Positions 6,052-14,600 of a stretch of 15,855 bases of DNA are shown piece by piece. Made by a program: the position numbers and the translations under genes. The DNA is from an uncultured Eubacterium sp. GTDB lineage: Bacteria; Bacillota; Clostridia; Lachnospirales; Lachnospiraceae. The notes beneath the pieces are model-generated. The model saw only the letters and a list, made by a program, of their open reading frames with translations. It had not been told where the DNA came from and made no database searches. Every line of letters starts with the position of its first letter. The stretch's first letter is position 1. The DNA is taken from the NCBI GenBank assembly GCA_900550135.1, contig URQO01000044.1, positions 1 to 15,855 on the forward strand, in the 5' to 3' direction.

Positions 6052-8433
6052 CTATTTGTTTAAATCTTCTAATGTTCCATCTGTTTTGTATGTTGGATTA
6101 GTTGGTGTAAACAACTGCTGGTCCCAACCATAAGGAAGTGCTGTACTTCTATAATATGGATTAGTTGTAGCAATTTTGCTTAATATATTTGTAAACAAAT
6201 ATTTGTGTGCTGTATAATTTCTTGCCTTACTATTTTTGTACAAGTAATCAGCAACTTCAGCAACTGATATTGTTGCAGTCTTTTTACCATAAATAATTGT
6301 TCCATCTGTTGTTACTACAAATGCTCTTGCATATATTGAAGATGTAAGCGCTACATCAGGCAATGTCATAGTTCTTACATAATATGTATTGTCTGTGTCA
6401 CTTGGATTCCAAGATGATAAAACCCCACCGTCTGTTGCTACGTATCCGTAAGTCCTATTAGTTCCCTTATACTGAATAGCACCTGTATAAGTATATTCCT
6501 GTCCTGATACTGCTGTAGAATTTAAAATAGTATATGATGCATTAAGTACATCATTCTTTCTATATCCATCATTGTTTGTATCCAAAGTGTAAATTGTTCC
6601 TACACTTGCAACTGTATATGTATTTCCATCATTTGCTGTAATCTGGTTACCAACTTTTGTAGCCTTACAAATTGTTCTAAAAGCAACCTGTTCACCAACA
6701 TTGTTAGTTTTAATCTGGAAACCTTCCACAGAAGCCTGATCAGATGTTAATACAGTAACAACATCTACTGCATCTGATGTGACACCTGTTGACTCATGAC
6801 CGTTAAGTGTTGATGCAACTTTTACTGTATAGCCTTCTCCTGCAGGAACATTTGTAAATATGTGTTCCGTAGAACCAATATTTTCTGCTGTATCAACTAC
6901 TTCACCATTTTTATCATACAAGTAAATTTTGTATCTTTGTTCTGACTGTGCATCTTTGCATGTCCATTTTACATGAACCTGATTTGATCCACCTGATACG
7001 TCTGATAAAGTTGCATCAATTGGCTGTAACTCTTCCTTCGTTACCTTAGAAATCTTTACTGTTGCAGCATTATTTACAAATCCCAATGTATATGTAAATT
7101 TCATTGTTTCAGCTTTGGCAGTAAACTTCTTTGTGACGGTTACTCCATCAGTTGATACTGCTTTCAACTCATAGTCATCATTGTATACAGCCTCACTTGC
7201 TACATTTACAGGAATATTGTTTCCTTTAACATCAGTACTGATTGTATAAGTATACGTATATGTTTTGCCAACCTCAAGTCCTGTAAGTGACTGATATACC
7301 TGATCTACTGCTCCACCGGCATATGATGGCATATACGCTACAAAGTCTCCATTTGCATCAACCCCAACATAGCTGTCGGCGGACTGTGTTGCAAAAGTAT
7401 ATGACCAATTTGAATCAACTGCCTGTGTGCCATTTGTGTCGACCTGTGTTAAGGATGTATCCATTTTTGTTATTGTTTCATCTCCTTTAACAATAACTTC
7501 ATATTCCAAACCATTTGATTCAATTCCATCTAAAGTAGCTGAAACTTTTATCTTATGGCTACCTGCTGACACATTTTCATATGTATATGTTCTTACATCT
7601 GTTCCAAGTGTTGCCACCTGTGTTCCATCCAAATATACAATATATGTCTGACCCTCTACAGGATTGTTAACTGTCCAATCAATTTTAACAGATTTTCTTG
7701 TAGACAAATCATATGTCAATGCTGAAATATCAGCTGCTTTTACATTATATACCTGTACTGTATCTGATGTGACAGCATCTGCATTTTCTTCATTTACAAT
7801 TGCGGTAACTCTTACTTTATATTGACCTTCCGGTAACTGACCAATGACACATGTCACTGTATCATCCTTTGTGGTTATGTCTGTAGTTGTTCCACTTACA
7901 ACATTATCATTATTATCTAATGTTTCAACCTTATATGTTGTATTTTCAACATAATCCCACTGTGCTGTAAGAGTATTTATATTATGACTTGCAACTCTTA
8001 GATTTGTAACTGCCACTGGTTTTGCATATACAATAATCTGTGGCAATTCTACTGATTTTGAAAATATTCCGTCATAATAAGCCTTAATACTAACTGTATG
8101 AGCACCTGCCGGAACATTTTCAAGTGTTGTACTTGTTCCTGTTACTGTAATATATGGTTCTGTAGCATCATCCAAATATAAATAATACTGTGTTCCCTCA
8201 ATTACATCTAATGCTTCCTTCCATGTTGCATCAATTTTTAATGTTCCACCTTTAACAGAAAAATCTGTTGGTGGATTAATTGATGTAACTAAAGGTTCAT
8301 TTCCTTCTTCAGCCAAAGTAGAAGGTGTGGCTTTTGCCACAGCCTCTACAGTGTTATTTGTAAGTGTCATGGAGCTTACAACCATGGCAACAGCACAAAC
8401 TGCCGAAATAAATTTATTAATATTTTTTCTCAT
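6052..8433 (-). CDS. Secreted FN3-like multidomain surface protein, 793 aa
   Basis: I do not recognise a named gene. Residues 1-35 form a signal peptide: MRKNINK, then the hydrophobic FISAVCAVAMVVSS, with cleavage likely near residue 30-35. Then FN3-like beta domains at about 54-136, 140-230 and 233-316, each with the W...Y.VYLDG / NVPAG.H.V.V pattern. A jelly-roll-like region occupies 325-465 (WSYTFATQ, then VGKTYTYTYTIST), resembling carbohydrate-binding modules. A fourth FN3-like domain is at 470-560. A C-terminal domain at 568-750 (VEGFQIKTNN, VGTIYTL, YYVRTMT, YARAFVV, IIYGKK, AEVADYLY, HKYLFTNIL) is shared with the giant protein upstream. The tail holds LPYGWDQQ. There is no LPxTG and no C-terminal membrane helix. 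The start at ATG 8433 is chosen because AAGGAG sits eight bases before it; the longer TTG start at 8460 would overlap the preceding gene's stop and lacks a site. Last gene of the operon. Probable adhesion or glycan contact, by inference. Confidence 0.85.
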   Translation of the reverse strand: MRKNINKFISAVCAVAMVVSSMTLTNNTVEAVAKATPSTLAEEGNEPLVTSINPPTDFSVKGGTLKIDATWKEALDVIEGTQYYLYLDDATEPYITVTGTSTTLENVPAGAHTVSIKAYYDGIFSKSVELPQIIVYAKPVAVTNLRVASHNINTLTAQWDYVENTTYKVETLDNNDNVVSGTTTDITTKDDTVTCVIGQLPEGQYKVRVTAIVNEENADAVTSDTVQVYNVKAADISALTYDLSTRKSVKIDWTVNNPVEGQTYIVYLDGTQVATLGTDVRTYTYENVSAGSHKIKVSATLDGIESNGLEYEVIVKGDETITKMDTSLTQVDTNGTQAVDSNWSYTFATQSADSYVGVDANGDFVAYMPSYAGGAVDQVYQSLTGLEVGKTYTYTYTISTDVKGNNIPVNVASEAVYNDDYELKAVSTDGVTVTKKFTAKAETMKFTYTLGFVNNAATVKISKVTKEELQPIDATLSDVSGGSNQVHVKWTCKDAQSEQRYKIYLYDKNGEVVDTAENIGSTEHIFTNVPAGEGYTVKVASTLNGHESTGVTSDAVDVVTVLTSDQASVEGFQIKTNNVGEQVAFRTICKATKVGNQITANDGNTYTVASVGTIYTLDTNNDGYRKNDVLNASYTILNSTAVSGQEYTYTGAIQYKGTNRTYGYVATDGGVLSSWNPSDTDNTYYVRTMTLPDVALTSSIYARAFVVTTDGTIIYGKKTATISVAEVADYLYKNSKARNYTAHKYLFTNILSKIATTNPYYRSTALPYGWDQQLFTPTNPTYKTDGTLEDLNK

Positions 8434-8441
8434 GTTGCTTA

Positions 8442-8447
8442 CTCCTT
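8442..8447 (-). promoter_or_regulatory. Ribosome binding site deciding the 793-aa start
   Basis: AAGGAG lies 8 nt before ATG 8433 and 2 nt after the stop codon of the 56-aa gene (8450-8452), so the two may be translationally coupled. It argues against the TTG at 8460. Confidence 0.85.
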
Positions 8448-8449
8448 CT

Positions 8450-8620
8450 TTATAAGTCAAATGTTGCTGATGTTGGTCCGCCGTCAGCTTCTGATATTCC
8501 TACAAACGTTGTTTGGTCACCATCTCCGTGATTACCACCGAAATCATCCATTATATTTCTAGCTATATCAAATCTAGTCACTTCAATAACAGGCTTCTCG
8601 TAATTTTTATTGTTCTTCAC
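8450..8620 (-). CDS. Small protein, 56 aa, unknown function, between two surface-protein genes
   Basis: Not a recognised family. The product begins MKNNKNYEKPVIEVTRFDIA (1-20), then RNIMDDFGGNHGDGDQTTF (21-39) and a Gly/Thr/Ser/Asp-rich end with SEADGGPTSATFDL. Initiation is at GTG 8620, with AGGAGG at 8630-8635 nine bases upstream, the best ribosome binding site of the operon. It starts 32 nt after the giant gene's stop and ends 16 nt before the next start, so it is co-transcribed and likely translated. There is no signal peptide or membrane segment. The YxxPxxEVxxF opening recalls leader regions of some short ribosomally made peptides (for example paeninodin-type lasso precursors) and of other small clostridial proteins; that link is my recollection, not shown. 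No modifying enzyme or transporter gene is visible in the window. It may instead be a small partner of the neighbouring secreted proteins. Confidence 0.72.
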   Translation of the reverse strand: MKNNKNYEKPVIEVTRFDIARNIMDDFGGNHGDGDQTTFVGISEADGGPTSATFDL

Positions 8621-8629
8621 TTTAAATAT

Positions 8630-8635
8630 CCTCCT
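8630..8635 (-). promoter_or_regulatory. Ribosome binding site of the 56-aa gene
   Basis: AGGAGG, a near-consensus Shine-Dalgarno sequence, 9 nt before GTG 8620 and 17 nt after the stop of the giant gene. It is the main evidence that this short frame is real despite its GTG start. Confidence 0.8.
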
Positions 8636-8652
8636 ATTCCTGTATTTAGTGT

Positions 8653-11600
8653 TTAGTGTTTATAAAAATCTTTATCAATTGTATTGTCCCAATCATACGG
8701 CACTAACTTATGACATCCTTTATAAACTGTTCCATTTTTTCTCTTGTATGTCTCAGTTTCATTATAAATCCAATCATATAAACAACTATAGGACTTCTTT
8801 CCTTCAACGTTGTTTAACAACTCAAGCAATTCATCTTCAGCTCGAAGACTTACAAATTTTGTTCTGTTTTTGTAAGTATAATTTCCTATACATTTACCAT
8901 AATCATGTATATCTGCCACCATCTTGTTGATCAATGTATATCTTGAATCAGATGTACTTGTTACACCTAATGCCTTGAACATAGCATTTGCAATTTGGTT
9001 TGCATTATTGTACATATCTACAATATTAAGAATGTTGTCATATAAATAGTTATGAGCATCCTCTGTTCCCATCTTCTGGTTTTCGTAAAGGTTATCAGCG
9101 ATTTCATACATATTTGTTGTATAAATGTTTTTACCATATACAACCTTTTCTGTTCCATCACCCATATCCAATACAGCATATGCTCTAAATGACCAATCCT
9201 GTTCTAATGAAGCATATAAATAATTCATATACTTAAATGTTAATGCGTAGTATGTATTATACTCATTATCATTAGCTGTTGTAGTATATCCTACCAGCTT
9301 ACCTTGTGGTGTAGTCTCAAATTTTGCAACATTTTCATTGCTTTGTGCACCTTCTAAAGTCATATCTGCTGAAAGGTCTGTTCCTTTATTTATTCCATAA
9401 ACAGTACCCATCTTCTTAACTTCATAAAGTTTGTTTCCAATTGTCATAACATTACTTGTCTTAGATACAACTCTGAATGATGGATTGTATTCAGACACTC
9501 CACCTTCCTGATGATTTGTATTCATCTGGAAACCAAGGATTTCAACGTTACCTGTATTAACCTTTATTTCAAATGGTATATAAGCAACGTTTTCGCCACT
9601 TTCAACCTTCATTAAGTAATATGTTGTAGCATATTCTACTGTAAATACTTTTTCAGTTTCGAACATTACCTGTCCTGAATATGCCTGGTCACCAATAGGC
9701 TTTTCTGTAAATGTCAAATCTTTTGCATCTTCAGCATATAATACAGTTTCACTTCCTTTAGAAACTGAAATCTTAACATTGCCTGATGCATAATACTTAC
9801 TATCACCTATCAATGACATATAGTAACCATTATATCCCTGAGCATTGTATGTATAAGTGCCTGTTGATGTTGTTCCACCCTTGTCACTGAATGTTACACC
9901 TTCATCCATAATCGGATAATCAAGATAACTGATTGTTCCCTGAAGTTTTGAGTTATCTCCCATTGCAACTGACAATTGTGACTGACCACTTATCTGTCTC
10001 CACTTACCTGTATGTGAAACACCATCATCAACTGATTTATCAGTTGGTACTACTTTAAAATAGAAATCTTTATATGTATTTCCATTGTTTCCTGAAACAC
10101 GTACTACATAATAATATGTTGTGTCATTTGTGAAATCATTTGGTACCTGGAACATATTTGATGAATTCATCAAAGTCTGTCCTGAGTAATAACTGTCATA
10201 TACACTCTTTGATACCATTGAAGTGCTATCGCCTTCCTGAACATAAATCTTTGTAGTTGTTCCTGTAAAGTATCTGTCGTTACCATTTAATGAAATATAG
10301 TTTCCATTGTATCCCGTAACATCTGTCATATCTTCATCAGTGTAGTAATAAATGTTTGCATTAGTTGGGCTTAATCTACCTTCAACACCTACAGGTAAAA
10401 TATGTTGTCCTGAAATTAATACCCATTTATTATCAGTTGGATAATTTGGTTTGTCTGCCGGTATTATTTCTTCCGGCTCTTTTTCAGGTTCTGAAATTGT
10501 ATAATCAATTGTTTTTTCAGTTCTTTGTTCACACCATTTGCCTACGACTTTTACAGTGTGTGTTGAGCCTATTTCATCATAGCCCTGGAAATTGTATGTA
10601 CCGGCTTTAACATTTGATGCTTTTAAAACACCATCAATGTATAAGTCATATACATATCCGTCTGCTACCTGTTGTATTGAATCTGTCCATGTTATTGATA
10701 ATGAGCTACCTCTATTTGAAACTGTAAGTCCATTTATCTCTTCAATTGCAGGGATATCACCTACTATATTCATTGGAATGTATACAAAATCATCAGGGTT
10801 GTTTTCTGTATCATAATATACTTTAAACAAGTAGTATTCACTATCCTTTTGTCCACCCTTTGCACTATGGATAGGAATCTGTTCCATTAATTCAGGCATC
10901 TTAATAAGAATAGTATTATTACCCTGTAATCCAAATATTTCACTAGTCTGCTCTAAAGTAACTGTTCCCGGATTTTCTGTACATATCAAATCTTCCGGTC
11001 CTTCTTCACTGAAATTACCCTTAGCATCAACTGATGCATATGCCATTGTCATTTTCCAATGTTTTGCATTAATAGGCTTTGTACCATCTGTTGTTAATGC
11101 CAAATGATTTCCATTGTAAATTGACATTGAAGCTAAACCTAAATCTGAACTGTCATAATATATTGTTCCGTTGATTGTATGATATTTATCATGGTATACA
11201 ACTGGAACTTTTTCAGGATCAGAGTCGTCACTTGCTTTTGCTAAAACCCAGTTTCCTAAGTCACCTTTTATTCTAAGTCCCAATGTAACATATGAGCCAT
11301 CATCATTTACAATTTTTACTATATAGTATTTTCCTGCTGCAAATGAACGTGTATGTAACTGATAACCGTTTCCATCCCAAGTCTGCAATACACCATCACC
11401 AACTGTTCTTGGAGTTCCATAATCAACCATAGCTTCTTTTTCTGCTGTGAAATTTTCTGCTATATCACTTGATACCTGTGCGAAATACATTCTGGTTGTT
11501 ATTGTACCGTCTGTCCTCTGTACCATTGTTTTGTTACCGTTAATACCAAACGCTACATATGATCCACCATATGCCTGTACTTTGTTGTATATATCTATAT

Positions 11601-14600
11601 AATTAATATCATCAATAGATGTATCAAGTACCTTATATTCAAGTTGTCTCTTATCACTGCCGTTGGCAACTACTATAAATGGATTTCCATTATCATCAGT
11701 ATTATCTTTTGAACCATCACTTGTAAATAATGTCCAATCCATTGGACTCTGTTGGAATTTGATAAGCATGTCGTATGTGTATACATTGTTATCTTCATTT
11801 GACTCAGGAATATATCCTGCATCCATGCCACTTTCCAAATCCCAACCGGCATCATCTACTTTTATCTGTAATTTATAACTTCCTTCTGCCGTAACTACAA
11901 TATTATTGATAGGAAGCTCAGCTGTTTCACCAACTACCATTCCCTTATAATATCCACCGGCTATAACCTGCTTTACATTGTCCTGTGACTTTAATGTAAT
12001 ATGGATTTGTTTTCCATATCCATCTAAGTCATTAGTTGTTGGTGCAACCTTTGCTGTACCAATATTTTTAATTGTTGCTGTTAAGTTAAAGTTTACATTT
12101 GCCTTTCCTTCTTTAGGACCGGTTACATTGCTTACAATTAAATCAACCATAGCTGTTGTATCAGCATAATCGTAATATGTATCATCACCTTCAAATTTAA
12201 CTAATACTTTTACCTGTGACTGATTGTCAAGTCCCTCAGAAGTATCAAATGTATAACTTGTTTCTGTCAAATCCTTTGTAATAGTTTTACCATCTACTAC
12301 ATACTGCAATCTGTATCCTGTAATTCCTGTATCTGTAGAAGCATTCCATGTTGCAGTAACAGGACCATTGCCATCATTACTATCCAATGTAACGGTGCCC
12401 TTTGTAATAATTCTAACAGGTATTTCTTTTATGTTGTTATCTTCATTACTTTCTTTTACATGACCACCGGTTGCAAAATCATCTGCATCTGCATAGCCAC
12501 CTAAGTTTATAGTTCCTGCTGTCAAATCTTCCGGCTGCACTGTGTAATTAAATGTAGCCTTAAACTCCTGATTTACAGCTAACTGTTCTTTAGCATAGTC
12601 TTCTTCAGCCATAAATCTATAACTTGGTGTAACATTTGCTGTTAATATTTCGCCTGCTTTTGTAGGTTTAATAGTAAGATTTCCTGTAGCTGTACCTGCT
12701 GTAATACCTACATTTTTCATTGTAACTGTAATAGGAATAACATCTCCTACAGCATATGCGTTTTTAGGTATAGACACATTAGATATAATCATATCTGACA
12801 ATGGCTTTCCTGTTGCATGTACATGTTCGTCATCATCAATACCTACTGTTATAACACTTACTGTACTTCCTTCATCAAATGCTACTAAATCTCCAAAGTC
12901 ACATTTATTTGCAGTTACAGTTTTTGTCTTTGTTTCGCCATTTACTACATATTCGACTATGTATTTTTTTATATCATTTGATGCCGGCCATGTAGCTACA
13001 ATGCTTCCGTTATCCTTTGTAAATGTAACTTCTTTAAGTGGATCATAGAATTTGAATCTCTTTGTATACTCGTTATTATCTTCGTCATCGCCTTCATCTA
13101 CCACTTTGTCATAATCAGCTACTGCTTTAAGTTTGTAGAAATTTGTATTATCATCTAACTGTTTAATTTCATATGGGAATTCTGCTGTAAATGTATCACC
13201 AGCTTTTATATAACCATTTGTTTCAGTACCGTTTATTAATTCCTTCTCATGATCATGACATATCCTATTGCCAATTTGTTTAGCAGTTCCATCAGATAGT
13301 ATATCAAATAAGGACACTGATAAGTTCTTTCCAGCTTCTGGTACTGCATCAGCATTACCGATATTTTTCATAGTAACACTAACTGTTACTGTATCTCCAA
13401 TATAATGTGTTCCCTCCGGTACACTAATATCTGTAATAACCAAGTCAGGCTTTTTTATCTTTGATATTGTTGCCTTATCTTCTTTAGAACTTGTAATTGT
13501 ACTATGATAAATACTATTTACAACTACCGTATGTTCTCCTACTGCATAATCTTTAGCAGTAATATTCTGTACTGTTCCGGGAATTTCTGTTCCGTATGTT
13601 GGGTCATTATATACTTCACCATCAATTATAACCTGATATGTATATGAACCAAGCATTCTGTTTGGAATATTTGTTGACCATGATACAAACAAATCACCTG
13701 TTTCTGTTTCTGTATTTGTACCTGTTGCCTTAAGGTCAGTAATACCATATACAGTACTAATGTCAGCATCTGACAATCTTAATGTCTTGTCTGTTGCACT
13801 TCCAAAATCTAAGTTTCCAAGTCCGAATAACAAATCATAGGAATCATTTGTTGATTCAAATGACATTGAATATTCGATAATAGCATTTCCATCTTTATCT
13901 TCTTCAAATGTATAATCTTTTTCTTCGTAAATATCACCTGCACCTGTATAATCTCCATTGCTTACTTCCTCACGACAACATTTGATCCTTATAGTCTGAC
14001 CAATCAGTTCTTTTGGTCCATAAATGTTAAATCCCAGATTTTGTGTTTCACCATTCTTTGCAGCTTCATCATAAATTGCTGCCTTGATAGTCCATGCCTG
14101 ATCATTTCCAGAATGTTTTCCCATATTGTTAAATGTTAAATCAGCATAACCGTTGCTATTGTAATCAACCTTTACGTCTGCACCTTTAGTAATTTTATCA
14201 TTTACAGCTTCACTTACTGTAAAGTTCCACTTACTGTCAGTACCTGATGTATTCCAAAGATTTGTTTCCTTACCATAAATATAGTTTACATATAATGAAA
14301 ACTCATTCTGTCCCATAATATTGTCTGAACTTACATCTGACATTTTTTCTTTTATTTCGTCACCATTTTTAATTGCAACAATGGCACTTGTATGCGTTCC
14401 AACTGTTGTTGGCTGACCACTGGCATTTATGCCATTTGCAAATGCATATGCAGGAACTATTGTCTTTTCCTGTGTTGGATCCTCAATTGTCTGATAAAGT
14501 TTGCCGTCTACATATACAGCATATTTTACTGCATCATCAACTGCAGTCCATTTTATTTCTTCGTAACGATATTTTTCCCACTGACCAGCATCATTATTAT

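Noticed and set aside
6052..6120. LPxTG-like sorting signal in LPYGWDQQ at the end of the 793-aa protein
   Set aside because: There is no LPxTG pentapeptide, no following hydrophobic segment and no positively charged tail, so it is not a sortase signal.
8434..8460. TTG start at 8460 extending the 793-aa protein by nine residues
   Set aside because: It overlaps the end of the 56-aa gene and has no ribosome binding site, whereas ATG 8433 has AAGGAG at eight bases and begins a normal signal peptide.
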